Shown piece by piece: positions 34,428 through 43,752 of a stretch of 64,000 nucleotides of DNA. Under the pieces are notes generated by a model. It did not search any database, had not been told where the DNA came from, and saw nothing but the letters and a program-made list of their open reading frames with translations. The position numbers and the translations under genes were made by a program. Every line of letters begins with the position of its first letter. Within the stretch, counting starts at the first letter, position 1. Source of the stretch: Burkholderiaceae bacterium (GTDB lineage Bacteria; Pseudomonadota; Gammaproteobacteria; Burkholderiales; Burkholderiaceae_C); assembly GCA_017856435.1 (NCBI GenBank), contig JAFMFB010000004.1:21016-85015 (forward strand), written 5' to 3'.

Positions 34428-34906
34428 TAGTAGTACACGCCTTTCTTCAACTTGAGGCCATTGGATTCCAGCGTATGGAGGCCGCCTTCATCCATACGAA
34501 CATATTTCGGCTCGTTGTACAGGAGTTGGCTATCACGCATTTCAGAGCTTGGTGCAGGAACTTCGGCCAGCTTGGGGATACAAGTTCCCCAAGGCTTGGT
34601 GGTAATCGGCGAGAGGAAGTTCTTTTCCGTGCCGTTACGAAATTTGATTCGCCAGGCGATAGTGCCTTTTTCTTCATCGCGGTGAACTCGCACGCTATGG
34701 CCCAGAGGAGCAAAGTCGGCATAACCGCGCACATCAATTGCGTGCTGCGGACAGGCCTTCACGCAGGAGTAACACTCCCAGCACATATTGGGCTCGATGT
34801 TGTAGGCTCGACGGTAGGTTTTGTCGATATGCATGATGTCCGAGGGACAGATGTCGACACAATGGCCGCATCCGTCGCATCTCGTCATGTAGACAAAGGT
34901 TGGCAT
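34427..34906 (-). CDS. aprB: adenylylsulfate reductase, beta subunit (ferredoxin-like)
   Basis: The 159-residue subunit has two [4Fe-4S] motifs in its first third, CDGCGHCVDICP and CWECYSCVKACP, followed by a strand domain and the C-terminal tail that wraps AprA (YVRMDEGGLHTLESNGLKLKK). AAGGAG lies just upstream of ATG 34906. It moves electrons from AprA FAD to the AprM membrane anchor. Confidence 0.96.
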   Translation of the reverse strand: MPTFVYMTRCDGCGHCVDICPSDIMHIDKTYRRAYNIEPNMCWECYSCVKACPQHAIDVRGYADFAPLGHSVRVHRDEEKGTIAWRIKFRNGTEKNFLSPITTKPWGTCIPKLAEVPAPSSEMRDSQLLYNEPKYVRMDEGGLHTLESNGLKLKKGVYY

Positions 34907-34957
34907 GGATCAGTCTCCTTGACTTGCGCAATAAGTTGAGGGCGATTACAGGATGAA

Positions 34958-35773
34958 TTAATAGTGGCGGGGCGCTTCGCGCTTGATACCCAGTCCCATG
35001 TTCATGGGCGCGTCGACCAGCAATTCCATGGAGTGTCTCTTTTGCTGCTCGGGGTCATCACGGGTCTGAAGAGGCAGATTTTCTGCAGTGCCGTTGGCCT
35101 CAGAAACACGCTTTTCGTAAGCAGCGGCCGGCTTGAAGAACATATGGGCAAACTTGGACCAGGGAACACCGGCGAACAACACAATGGTTGCCAGAATGTA
35201 AAGAGCAAACAGGATCCCCACGCCGCCGCCCGTGGCAGCCCAGATCAGGCCCAGCGTGGTGCTGATCAGCAGGGACAACACAAAAAGATCAGCCTTCATC
35301 AGGCGCCAGGGTGAACGGCCCTCTGCAGCCACGTCAACCCGGATAAAGAACCAGAACCAGTAACCGCCCACGCAGACCATCAGGCCGCCAAGCCACCAGA
35401 GTTGGGCCCAACCTGCACCCGCCGCCTGGTCAAACACCAGCATGACGGTTGCCAGCACGTAAAAAACGAAGCCGTACATGCCCAGCAGGTGGGCGATACG
35501 ACGACGCTGATTGCAGAACTCGCCAGAGGCGAGCACATCCACCACAGCGGTCTTTACGGCAATCGACACCAGTTCGCCACCCTCGACCGGGCGGGTGCCT
35601 GCCTGCTTGGATTTGCGAAAGTTTTCGAAGAAGTAGCGGGCACTTCCCTTGTGAATGACGTCGAACAGCGTACCTGCCACGACAAGAATAAACATCAGAA
35701 TCACAAAGCCCTGCATCAGGCCAGGTGAGATAGAAGCAGAAATCGAGGCAAAAGGATTGGTTGCAAACATCAT
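34958..35773 (-). CDS. aprM: AprM, membrane anchor of APS reductase
   Basis: The 271-residue membrane protein has about five to six helices in two groups and a cytoplasmic C-terminal tail (residues 220-271). Its position directly before aprBA is that of AprM in betaproteobacterial and other sulfur oxidisers, where it links AprBA to the quinone pool. Likely haem or quinone contacts cannot be read with certainty. The first two codons are both ATG. Confidence 0.88.
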   Translation of the reverse strand: MMFATNPFASISASISPGLMQGFVILMFILVVAGTLFDVIHKGSARYFFENFRKSKQAGTRPVEGGELVSIAVKTAVVDVLASGEFCNQRRRIAHLLGMYGFVFYVLATVMLVFDQAAGAGWAQLWWLGGLMVCVGGYWFWFFIRVDVAAEGRSPWRLMKADLFVLSLLISTTLGLIWAATGGGVGILFALYILATIVLFAGVPWSKFAHMFFKPAAAYEKRVSEANGTAENLPLQTRDDPEQQKRHSMELLVDAPMNMGLGIKREAPRHY

Positions 35774-35993
35774 CTTGTCTTCCGGGTTGTAGTTACATCG
35801 GTGCAGTTCAGCCCATTTTTTGGGGAGAGCAGCGATGGTCAGCTTGACACATCATCTTTCATTCTACAAGTGCCAAACTGACCAAACGCCAAAAAAAATC
35901 TATGGCCTTATAAGTATCCTTAGCTTCTTGAGGTGGGCGTCGCAGCTTGGGGGTTCCGAGTTCTCAGATACTGGATTTTTTTCGCAGGCAATT

Positions 35994-36509
35994 TCAAACT
36001 GGGGGCACCGGCCGGATTTCAAACTGCAAAGTCTGCAGATCAGCCAGCATCCAGGTGGGAGGCCCGCCCAGCCCTGCAACTGTGCCCGGGTTGAGTAGCC
36101 AGGTCATCCCACCCAGAATCGTTGGCTGCTGGTGCACCGATGCAGTATGGTCATGGCCGCAACAAACGATGTCGTAGTCGCCGGTACAAGCAAGGCCGCG
36201 TGCGTAGTGTGGGTAATGGGTTGCAAACAACCGCTGACCGGCAAGCTTCAGGTTGGCATCAGCGCCATGGTACTGAATCTGCCCTTTGGACTCCTGGCAC
36301 AAACGCCACAACGCCTGCCAATCGCCCAAATTGTTGCCGTGGACCAGGTGCACGGGCAACCCCAACCCCAACAGTGGTCGCAGAGTCATCGCACCGATCA
36401 GGTCCCCGCAATGCAGTACGGCCTGGGCACCCGCTTGAATTCCATCTTTGACCGCTGCAGCCAGCATGGGCGCGCGGTCGTGGCTGTCGGAAACGATACA
36501 AATTTTCAT
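35994..36509 (-). CDS. YfcE/MJ0936-type metallophosphoesterase
   Basis: The 171-residue cytoplasmic phosphodiesterase has the metal-binding series SDSHDR, HCGDL, HGNN, THYPH and GHDHT characteristic of the family. The metal ligands are all present. Substrate is not predictable. The gene is separated from aprM by 220 bases with no coding signal and is not obviously part of the sulfur operon. Confidence 0.9.
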   Translation of the reverse strand: MKICIVSDSHDRAPMLAAAVKDGIQAGAQAVLHCGDLIGAMTLRPLLGLGLPVHLVHGNNLGDWQALWRLCQESKGQIQYHGADANLKLAGQRLFATHYPHYARGLACTGDYDIVCCGHDHTASVHQQPTILGGMTWLLNPGTVAGLGGPPTWMLADLQTLQFEIRPVPPV

Positions 36510-36727
36510 TTTTTTAATGTCTGCGGTGATTAGCTATTCCGTCAGTTCGAATGATCTGGAGATTCTGCCAGCCAGCCCATGAACTCTGCTGAAACGTCCC
36601 TAGGGGTATGTACGGATGCGGGGCGGGGTCAGCAAGTTCAGAATGATTTCGGCTCAGAAAATGAGCTGATGAACGCGTTCATCCATTTTTCACTTGTAGT
36701 TCCCTTGAAGTTTAGGAGATCGGATTG

Positions 36728-37183
36728 ATGTTTTTTGCAAATTCCAAACAACTCACATTGGCTGGCGCTGAAAAAATATGCGAGACCGCCATTGAAGGCG
36801 CACGAAAAGAAGGGCTGGCAATCAGCGTCGTTGTGGCCGATGGGGGGGGAAATGTCATTATGGCAAAGCGAATGGATGGTGGTCGGTTCCATACCATTCA
36901 TTCTTCAACGACCAAAGCAACTTGTGCTGCCTCAAACAAGCGGATGACGACTTCCCAGGGCGCTGTGGGCCAGGATCTTGATACCTCCCATGCCATTGGC
37001 CTAGCATTGGCCGCGGGACCTCAGCGCTGGACTGCCATGGAAGGTGGCGCCCCCATCATTGTCGATGGCGAATGCATCGGTGGGGTCGGAGTTTCCGGCG
37101 GCAACTGGAATGCGGACGCAGAACTTGCCAAGGCAGCAGTTGAGTCCATTGGTGCTGCGGTGCAAATGCCGGCAAAAAAATAA
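36728..37183 (+). CDS. GlcG/HbpS-family haem- or ligand-binding protein
   Basis: The 151-residue protein has the HbpS/GlcG fold: LTLAGAEKICETAIEGARKEG, the central VVVADGGGNVIMAKRMDG and GGVGVSGG near the C-terminus. It has no signal peptide. ATG at 36728 follows AGGAG; a TTG three bases earlier is possible. It starts a three-gene plus-strand set with a dehydrogenase and a Bug-type receptor, suggesting a catabolic role for a small organic compound. Confidence 0.87.
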   Translation: MFFANSKQLTLAGAEKICETAIEGARKEGLAISVVVADGGGNVIMAKRMDGGRFHTIHSSTTKATCAASNKRMTTSQGAVGQDLDTSHAIGLALAAGPQRWTAMEGGAPIIVDGECIGGVGVSGGNWNADAELAKAAVESIGAAVQMPAKK

Positions 37184-37210
37184 TCCCACCCTGACAAGAA
37201 AGAAATCAAA

Positions 37211-38224
37211 ATGGAATTTGAACCGATCAATGTTGCCTGTATTGGCATGGGCTGGTGGTCTGATGTTCTGGCAGACGCCATGGTGCGTTCCGGAAAGCTG
37301 AAGATCAAATCCTGCTACACACGCTCTGAGGATAAAAGACAAGCCTTCGCAAAAAAATACAACTGCCTGCCAATATCGAGTTACGAAGAAATCCTGGCTG
37401 ACAAGTCCATCGATGCCATCGTCAATACAACGCCCAACAATGTTCATCTTGAAACCACCCAACAGGCCGCCGCGGCCGGCAAGCATGTTTTTCTGGACAA
37501 ACCTATTGCTAACACACTGGCTGAAGGTCGCGCCATCACTGAGGCATGCCGTAAAGCGGGCGTGGTCCTGGCCCTGGGCTACCAGCGCCGCCGCGAAAGT
37601 CAATTTCGCTGGATCAAACAGCAAATTGATGCGGGCGTATTTGGTCGGCTGGTGAACGCAGAGGCCAATATCAGCAGGGACCGTCTGGGCAAGATCGACC
37701 TGAGTTCTTGGCGCTATCAGGCCAGCGGAATGCCCGGCGGCGTGATGCTGCAAATTGGCGTTCACTATATTGATGTTCTGGAATACCTGATCGGGCCCAT
37801 CAAGTCTGTCAGTGGCCAACTGGCGCAACTGGTGCTTCCGGGTGACAACCCTGACGTGGCCAGCCTGATCCTGCAGCACGAAAACGGCGCCCTATCGACT
37901 GTGAATGCCAGTTATGCCTCAGCTTCCGAAAACTATGTCATGAACATTTACGGCAAGGAAGCCAGTGCCTATTACGACCTGCATGGTGGTTTGCGGTTCG
38001 TCAAAAGGGGTACCGAAAAAGCCGAGGCTGTACCCTTTACCAAGAATGACACCTTTGTCGACGAGTTGGAAGAGTTTGCTGCTGCAGTCCGTGGGAAATG
38101 TGTGCCCGAAACCGGCGGTGAGTACGCAACACGCTCATTGGGCGTTGTTCGTGCAGGCGTTCTCTCTGCCAAAGAAGGCCGAAGAGTTGAGTTGTCGGAA
38201 ATCCTGAATGATCCCAATGCATGA
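37211..38224 (+). CDS. Gfo/Idh/MocA-family NAD(P)-dependent oxidoreductase
   Basis: The 337-residue enzyme has an N-terminal Rossmann domain (VACIGMGWWSDVLADAM, with a degenerate GxGxW pattern) and the family KPI loop (KHVFLDKPIANTLAEG) containing the catalytic lysine. The C-terminal sheet domain begins near residue 125. The substrate, often a sugar, inositol or similar polyol, is unknown. It follows the GlcG-like gene by 27 bases. Confidence 0.9.
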   Translation: MEFEPINVACIGMGWWSDVLADAMVRSGKLKIKSCYTRSEDKRQAFAKKYNCLPISSYEEILADKSIDAIVNTTPNNVHLETTQQAAAAGKHVFLDKPIANTLAEGRAITEACRKAGVVLALGYQRRRESQFRWIKQQIDAGVFGRLVNAEANISRDRLGKIDLSSWRYQASGMPGGVMLQIGVHYIDVLEYLIGPIKSVSGQLAQLVLPGDNPDVASLILQHENGALSTVNASYASASENYVMNIYGKEASAYYDLHGGLRFVKRGTEKAEAVPFTKNDTFVDELEEFAAAVRGKCVPETGGEYATRSLGVVRAGVLSAKEGRRVELSEILNDPNA

Positions 38225-38244
38225 ATTATTAGGAGAATTTGAAC

Positions 38245-39228
38245 ATGAACATCCATTCATCTCGAAACAAGTTGTTGACTTTCTTCTTGGGCGTGCTACT
38301 AAGCCTCGGCTCTTTCAGCGCCTTGGCCCAGGCATCGAATAAAAGCGCGAACCCCTTAGAGCTAGTTGTCATATTCCCCGCTGGGTCGTCTGCAGATGTT
38401 GTCGCCCGGATACTGGCCGAGGGCATGGCCAAATACCTTGATCAACCAGTACCGGTCATCAACAAACCCGGTGGTGGCGGCGCTATCGGCTACAAATATG
38501 TTGCAGCGACCAAGCCTGACGGTCGAACCATGGTCTGGAATTCCAATTCGGTTTCAACGACCCATTACGGCGGGATGATGGACATTGATTACAAAGCTTT
38601 CGATCCGGTTGCGCGCGCCACGATAGAACTACCGGCGGTGGCAGTTCAAGCCTCCTCACCCTGGAAAACACTGAAAGAATTGATCGACTACGCCCGCGCC
38701 AATCCGGGGCGTCTGAAAGTTGGCAATTCGGGCACGGGAAGTCATACCCATATGGCGGTTGCTTCGTTGTTCGAGGCAGCCGGCGCCAAGGTTCTCGATG
38801 TGCCATTTGGCGCCAGTCAGGTTGTAACCAATTTATTAGGCGGACATGTTGATGCGATTGTTCAGTTACCCGGCGCCGTCTCATCGCATGTCAAGAGTGG
38901 CAACCTGCGAGTCTTGGCCATCCTCGGTTCAAAGCGGGATCCGGTGTTTCCAGATGTTCCAACCGTCGCAGAACTTGGAATCCCTTTAACGGCGATGGAC
39001 TTGTGGCGAGGCATTGCGGTGTCCAAGGGAACTCCACCTGCCACTTTGTCGCGTCTTGAAAAGGCCATTGAATTCTCAGTCCAAAGGCCGGAGTTTGTTG
39101 CAGCCGGTCAGAAATTTGGCTTTCTTCCCGCCTTTATGCCATCAGCAGACTTTGGTCAGTTGATTGCCAGCGAAGATACCCAGATCTCGCGTCAAATGGA
39201 TCAGCTTGGACTCAAGAAAAAACAATGA
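38245..39228 (+). CDS. Bug/TctC-family tripartite tricarboxylate-type solute-binding protein
   Basis: The 327-residue receptor has a signal peptide (residues 1-30, ending SALAQA), then the Bug signature FPAGSSADVVARILAEGMAKYL and NKPGGGGAIGYKYVA. Such receptors are amplified in Burkholderiales and bind carboxylates or other small organics. No TctA/TctB permease lies nearby, so it may work with a distant one or act in sensing. AGGAG is at 38231; a TTG at 38239 is rejected in favour of ATG 38245. Confidence 0.92.
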   Translation: MNIHSSRNKLLTFFLGVLLSLGSFSALAQASNKSANPLELVVIFPAGSSADVVARILAEGMAKYLDQPVPVINKPGGGGAIGYKYVAATKPDGRTMVWNSNSVSTTHYGGMMDIDYKAFDPVARATIELPAVAVQASSPWKTLKELIDYARANPGRLKVGNSGTGSHTHMAVASLFEAAGAKVLDVPFGASQVVTNLLGGHVDAIVQLPGAVSSHVKSGNLRVLAILGSKRDPVFPDVPTVAELGIPLTAMDLWRGIAVSKGTPPATLSRLEKAIEFSVQRPEFVAAGQKFGFLPAFMPSADFGQLIASEDTQISRQMDQLGLKKKQ

Positions 39229-39357
39229 ATCAAAGTCCACACCACTGATTTGACAGGCATCTGGTGGGCGTTGTGGCAGATGGTTATATGGATATGAGAA
39301 AAATGTAGTTTGCACTTTCATCTCTATCGAACAGAATGACGCCAAGGAGTTGTTTCC

Positions 39358-39747
39358 ATGGACCATCTGACCCCACAACAAGCATTTGACGAACTACAGA
39401 AAAGCCCCAATGCGCTGATGATCGACTGCCGGACCGAGTTTGAGTACTACTACATCGGCCATCCGACCGAAGCAGTCAACATTGAATGGAACAGAGGCAT
39501 CGAGTTCGAGGTCAACTCCCATTTTTGCGACCAGGTGTTGCGTATGGCCGGCCGCAAGGACCGACAGATTATCCTGATCTGCCGAAGCGGCAAGCGCTCT
39601 GTCGATGCCGGGCTGGAGCTGGAAAAAAACGGGTTTACCAATGTCAGCAATGTTCTTGAGGGTTTTGAGGGCGAGCTCGACAAGGAACACCACCGCGGCA
39701 CGCTGGGTGGATGGCGCTTGCGCGGTTTGCCTTGGCGTCAGATCTGA
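39358..39747 (+). CDS. rhodanese-domain sulfurtransferase
   Basis: The 129-residue single-domain rhodanese has the active-site loop CRSGKRS with Cys75 as persulfide carrier and the MIDCRTEFEYYYIGHP block typical of the fold. It is cytoplasmic (no signal). It is the first protein of the sulfur-relay block and could feed TusA (42876). AAGGAG lies before ATG 39358. The 130-base gap upstream holds only an imperfect CATCTG/CAGATG hairpin. Confidence 0.92.
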   Translation: MDHLTPQQAFDELQKSPNALMIDCRTEFEYYYIGHPTEAVNIEWNRGIEFEVNSHFCDQVLRMAGRKDRQIILICRSGKRSVDAGLELEKNGFTNVSNVLEGFEGELDKEHHRGTLGGWRLRGLPWRQI

Positions 39748-39990
39748 ATTTCAGCGCACTTTTCTGACCGCTCTCCGAGCGAGCTGCCTCAAGGATCGAA
39801 CCCGTCAGTCAGGTAGAACATCGGCCTAATTCAACCGCCCTAAGAGTCAATGGGTCACTGGGTTTACCGGGCCCGACGGACGCCGCATGCCCTAAGGGTT
39901 GTCGGACAGAATATCCTGTGCACCACGATCAACTGATTCAAGCTTCCCAATTTTGGTCCGGGCTACCGATAATTTTTCAACCGCTCTACG

Positions 39991-40722
39991 ATGAACCCCT
40001 CCCTCGTCAAAGCCTTCACCCCAACCGGCACCTTGCGTGCCTCGATCAATTTGGGTAATCCGATATTGGCCAACAAGAACCCTGCCAATGGTCAGCCAGT
40101 TGGCGTTTCGGTTGATCTGGCACGTGCCTTTGCCGACAGATTGGGCGTAGGGCTAGAACTGGTGGTGTTTGACACCGCTGGCAAGTCGGTGGAGGCGGTT
40201 CGCCAGGAGCAGGCTGACATTGGATTTTTTGCGATTGACCCGCTGCGAGGTCAGGAGATCGCCTTCACGCCACCCTATGTGTTGATTGAAGGCTGCTACC
40301 TGGTGCGTCAAGATTCCACGCTTCAGAACAATGACGAGGTCGACCAGCCCGGTCGACGCATTACCGTGGGGGCGGGCAGCGCCTACGACCTCCATCTCAG
40401 TCGTGAAATCAAGCAGGCCCAATTGGTGCGAGCTCCGAGCTCACCGGCCGTGGTACCGACTTTCCTGACGCAAAACCTGGATGTCGCTGCGGGGGTCAAG
40501 CAGCAACTCGAGATGGATGCAAGCCAGCATCCCAACCTGCGCTTGCTGCCAGGCCGTTTCATGGTGATCCGTCAGGCCATGGGCACACCCCGCAGCCGCG
40601 GCCAGCAGGCCGCTGAAGCGCTGGCGGCTTTTGTGCAAGAGCAGAAGGCCTCTGGATTTGTGGCGGCGTCACTGGCTCGGCATGGCATCCAAGGCGCCAC
40701 CGTTGCGGGTCCGAACGACTAA
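39991..40722 (+). CDS. type-3 solute-binding-domain protein without signal peptide
   Basis: The 243-residue protein resembles amino-acid ABC receptors: LRASINLGNPILANKNPANGQPVGVSVDLARAFADRLG, VRQEQADIGFFAIDPLRGQEIAFTPPYV. Its N-terminus (NPSLVKAFTPTG) has no hydrophobic signal, so it is probably cytoplasmic, as an enzyme, sensor or orphan domain. No permease genes adjoin. The 243 bases upstream (39748-39990) hold no gene I can support. Confidence 0.82.
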   Translation: MNPSLVKAFTPTGTLRASINLGNPILANKNPANGQPVGVSVDLARAFADRLGVGLELVVFDTAGKSVEAVRQEQADIGFFAIDPLRGQEIAFTPPYVLIEGCYLVRQDSTLQNNDEVDQPGRRITVGAGSAYDLHLSREIKQAQLVRAPSSPAVVPTFLTQNLDVAAGVKQQLEMDASQHPNLRLLPGRFMVIRQAMGTPRSRGQQAAEALAAFVQEQKASGFVAASLARHGIQGATVAGPND

Positions 40723-40755
40723 GTCAAACCCCTCGCAGTCTTTCGTCGGCTAACA

Positions 40756-40770
40756 TACCCATTCGGAGTA
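40756..40770. promoter_or_regulatory. TACCCAT...GGAGTA repeat upstream of the SulP gene
   Basis: The bases TACCCATTCGGAGTA lie about 105 bases before the SulP start and are flanked to form CATAC...GTATG arms. The first half is an exact NarL-type heptamer and the whole site resembles the one at 28587. Control by the local response regulator is inferred. Confidence 0.45.
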
Positions 40771-40872
40771 TGGACAGGCCGCTGATTTTTTTATGCAATC
40801 AGGTGTGGCCAGGCAAGCAAGGCCGGCCGCCCTTCGGACTTGCATAAGTCACCAAAAATTGCATCGCCCTTC

Positions 40873-42693
40873 ATGATCAAGATTGATTCCAGCTTATTGC
40901 TCAAACTTTTGCCATTCTTGAAATGGCCACGCTTGACCAACCAATCTGTCAAGCTGGACGCCTCCGCCGGGCTGACAGGCGCCATCATTGTTCTCCCTCA
41001 GTCCATTGCTTTTGCCACCATTGCGGGCATGCCACCCCAATACGGACTCTATGCCGCCATGGTCCCGGCAGTTATTGGCGCGCTTTGGGGCTCCAGCTGG
41101 CACATGGTGACCGGACCCACCACCGCCATCTCAATCGCCGTCTTTGCCTCGATCAGCGGGCTGGCAACCCCAGGCAGCCAGGAGTTTGTTGATCTGGCCC
41201 TGACACTCACTCTGTTGGTAGGGCTGATACAGCTGATCATGGGTGCAGCAGGACTGGGCGCCCTGGTCAATTTCATCTCACACACAGTCATTGTCGGGTT
41301 CACCACAGCAGCTGCCTGCCTGATCGCGGCCAGTCAGATAGGCACCTTTTTAGGAATCGACATACCGCGCGGCACAGCGTTTCACAATGTTCTGATCCAT
41401 GCCGTAACCCACTTATCCAGCCTGAATATCTGGGTGGTTCTTGTGGGCGTGGTCACTCTTGTGTCGGGTCTGTTATCCAAACGCTATCTGCCGAAATTTC
41501 CCAGCATGATCGCCGCATTGCTGGTAGGAGGCGTGGTCGCTGCCATCTTGAATCTGACTCTGGGTGCGCAGCGCACCGGCATTGCGACGGTTGGCATCAT
41601 CCAAACCACTCTGCCGCCGCTGTCGATTCCAGACTTTTCTCTGAACGCCATCAGCGCCATGCTGTTGCCGGCCATCATTGTCTCGACCCTGGCGCTCACC
41701 GAGGCAGTTGCAATTGCGCGCTCCATTGCCAATTTGTCGGGCCAGCGCATCGACAACAATCAGGAATTCATCGGACAAGGACTGTCCAACCTGGTGGGCA
41801 GCTTCTTCTCCTGCTACACCGCCAGTGGCTCCTTCAACCGTAGTGGCCTGAACTACACCTCGGGCGCGGCCTCGCCCCTGTCGGCAATCTTCTCAGCGCT
41901 CTTTTTGGTAGCCATTGCCATGTTTGCCGCACCCCTGGTGGCTTTTATCCCGATACCTGCGATTGCCGGGCTTCTTTTCATCGTGGCCGCATCGCTGATC
42001 AACTACCACCAGGTTGCCCATATCCTGGTACGCCAGCCACAAGAGCGCATTGTCTTTCTGATGACCTTTGTGGGCACCCTGGTTGACTTTGAAAGAGGCC
42101 TGTTGCTGGGCATTTTGACTTCACTTTTTTTCTATCTCTTTCGCACGTCGCAGCCGCCCATCACTGAAAAAGCTCCCAACAAGGAAACCCTGGGTCAACC
42201 TATCCGAAGCTTGGTAACGGTGACCCCGCTGACCCCTGTCTGCCCCCAAGTCGCCATGCTCGAACTGCAAGGCTCGATCTACTTTGGCGCAGTTGGGCAT
42301 GTCCGCCATCATCTCAGTGCGGTGGATGCGACTGACCCGCGCCGCAAATGGGTGCTGCTATTGGCCCGCGGCGTGAATTTCATTGATTTTGCAGGCGCTG
42401 AACTGCTTGGTGATGAAGCCAAACGACGGCACGATCTGGGTGGCGGTCTGTATCTGGTAGGTGCTCCTCCCCAAGTTCACCAGTCAATCGAACGCGCAGA
42501 GCAGACCCAGTACATTGGCACCAAACGAATTCTGACCCACAAAAGTGATGCACTGGCCGCTGTCTATCCCAAGCTCGATAGCAACATCTGCCGTCACTGC
42601 ACCCAGCGGGTGTTCGAGGAATGCCAGATGCATTTGCCCAATGGTGAGTTGCGTTCGAGCGATCCCAGTGCCAGTGCAGCCATCAGCACCTGA
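40873..42693 (+). CDS. SulP-family anion permease with STAS domain and cysteine-containing tail
   Basis: The 606-residue protein has the SulP transmembrane domain (ASAGLTGAIIVLPQSIAFATIAGMPPQYGLYAAM, GPTTAISIAVF) with about twelve helices to residue 435. A cytoplasmic STAS domain follows (VAMLELQGSIYFGAVGHV). The end carries CRHCTQRVFEEC, an unusual cysteine set. Sulfate, bicarbonate or another anion could be carried; near the sulfur genes a sulfur oxyanion is attractive. ATG at 40873 is preferred over TTG at 40840. Confidence 0.9.
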   Translation: MIKIDSSLLLKLLPFLKWPRLTNQSVKLDASAGLTGAIIVLPQSIAFATIAGMPPQYGLYAAMVPAVIGALWGSSWHMVTGPTTAISIAVFASISGLATPGSQEFVDLALTLTLLVGLIQLIMGAAGLGALVNFISHTVIVGFTTAAACLIAASQIGTFLGIDIPRGTAFHNVLIHAVTHLSSLNIWVVLVGVVTLVSGLLSKRYLPKFPSMIAALLVGGVVAAILNLTLGAQRTGIATVGIIQTTLPPLSIPDFSLNAISAMLLPAIIVSTLALTEAVAIARSIANLSGQRIDNNQEFIGQGLSNLVGSFFSCYTASGSFNRSGLNYTSGAASPLSAIFSALFLVAIAMFAAPLVAFIPIPAIAGLLFIVAASLINYHQVAHILVRQPQERIVFLMTFVGTLVDFERGLLLGILTSLFFYLFRTSQPPITEKAPNKETLGQPIRSLVTVTPLTPVCPQVAMLELQGSIYFGAVGHVRHHLSAVDATDPRRKWVLLLARGVNFIDFAGAELLGDEAKRRHDLGGGLYLVGAPPQVHQSIERAEQTQYIGTKRILTHKSDALAAVYPKLDSNICRHCTQRVFEECQMHLPNGELRSSDPSASAAIST

Positions 42694-42721
42694 GCCGGAC
42701 GCGACACCCCACGCCCAGGCC

Positions 42722-42759
42722 TACCCATATGGGTTATGACCAGTTACCCCTAAAGGTAA
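42722..42759. promoter_or_regulatory. paired TACCC/GGTA inverted repeats upstream of tusA
   Basis: Two palindromic sites lie 117-154 bases before tusA: TACCCATATGGGTTA (42722-42736, core ACCCATATGGGT perfect) and TTACCCCTAAAGGTAA (42744-42759, perfect TTACC/GGTAA arms), with starts 23 bases apart. The heptamers TACCCAT and TACCCCT both fit TACYYMT. They match the arrangement at 28566-28620. Confidence 0.6.
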
Positions 42760-42875
42760 TGGACGCCGCGAGTCTTCAACCCCAAAAATGGTTGCCCTAC
42801 TTGCTTAGAATGGTCTTTCTATGCAAGGCTATTGCTGCTCAGTTATTCAACCACCGGGAATCCTAGGAGTCACCC

Positions 42876-43103
42876 ATGAACTTTGATAAAGAATTTGATG
42901 CCTCGGGCTTGTCCTGTCCGCTGCCTATTGTCAAAACCAAAAAAGCGCTAGCCGACATGGGATCGGGCCAAGTGTTGCGCGTCCTGGCGACTGACCCCGG
43001 TTCGGTTTGCGATATGGCTGCCTTTGCCGAGCAAACTGGCAATGCCTTGCTGCAACAAGGGGAAGAAGGCGGCAAGTTCGTCTTCTTCCTGCGCAAGGCC
43101 TAA
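42876..43103 (+). CDS. tusA: TusA-family sulfur carrier protein
   Basis: The 75-residue protein carries the invariant CPLP motif (Cys14) that binds persulfide sulfur. In sulfur oxidisers TusA passes sulfur from rhodanese to DsrEFH and then to DsrC. AGGAG at 42865-42869 precedes the start. It is followed by dsrE2, the classic tusA-dsrE2 pair of oxidisers, which together with the rhodanese at 39358 forms a relay module. Confidence 0.95.
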   Translation: MNFDKEFDASGLSCPLPIVKTKKALADMGSGQVLRVLATDPGSVCDMAAFAEQTGNALLQQGEEGGKFVFFLRKA

Positions 43104-43148
43104 AGCGCAAGATCCCAGATCTGATTCAACTCAACACAAGGAGTCAAC

Positions 43149-43619
43149 ATGGCCTCTAAGAAAATGGCGCTGATTGCGTCCAAGGGTACGCTGGACATGG
43201 CCTACCCGCCTTTCATTCTGGGTTCTACCGCTGCTGCCCTGGGCTGGGAAGTACAGATCTTCTTCACGTTTTACGGCCTGCAACTGCTGCGCAAGGATCT
43301 GAGCTCAGTCAAGGTCAGCCCGCTGGCCAACCCGGCCATGCCCATGCCGGTGCCGATGCCGGTCATGGTGCAGATGCTGCCCGGCATGGAATCCATGGCC
43401 ACCATGATGATGAAGCAGAAGATCAAGTCCAAAGGCGTTGCCTCCCTGGAAGAGTTGCGCGACCTCAGCCTGGAGGCCGACGTCAAATTTATTGCCTGCC
43501 AGATGACCGTGGATCTGTTCGATTTTGACAAGAGTGACTTTATTGACGGCCTGGAATATGGCGGCGCAGCCACCTTCATGAACTTTGCCGGCGAAGCCGA
43601 TGTAACCCTGTTCATCTAA
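43149..43619 (+). CDS. dsrE2: DsrE2-like membrane-associated sulfurtransferase
   Basis: The 156-residue DsrE2 family protein has a DsrE fold start (KKMALIASKGTLDMAYPPFILGSTAAALGWEVQIFFTFYG), a hydrophobic Pro/Met-rich stretch (MPMPVPMPVMVQMLPG) and the conserved cysteine in FIACQMTVDLF. It is usually linked to rhd-tusA and is thought to accept sulfur from TusA. It has AAGGAG upstream. Confidence 0.92.
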   Translation: MASKKMALIASKGTLDMAYPPFILGSTAAALGWEVQIFFTFYGLQLLRKDLSSVKVSPLANPAMPMPVPMPVMVQMLPGMESMATMMMKQKIKSKGVASLEELRDLSLEADVKFIACQMTVDLFDFDKSDFIDGLEYGGAATFMNFAGEADVTLFI

Positions 43620-43642
43620 ATTCCGCCCCAACACTTGACTCA

Positions 43643-43679
43643 GACCCGCGCAGGCCTAGGCTTGTTGCAGGTCTTTTTT
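43643..43679 (+). terminator. rho-independent terminator after dsrE2
   Basis: A hairpin with outer arms GACC/GGTC and inner GCC/GGC pairing (43643-43673) is followed by TTTTTT (43674-43679). It stands 24 bases after the dsrE2 stop and would end the tusA-dsrE2 transcript. Confidence 0.7.
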
Positions 43680-43752
43680 ATATCTTTGCTGATTGATTAA
43701 CCATCGTGCGTCACCTTACGTTTTGAGCCAGCCACCTATCTGAGGAGTCACC

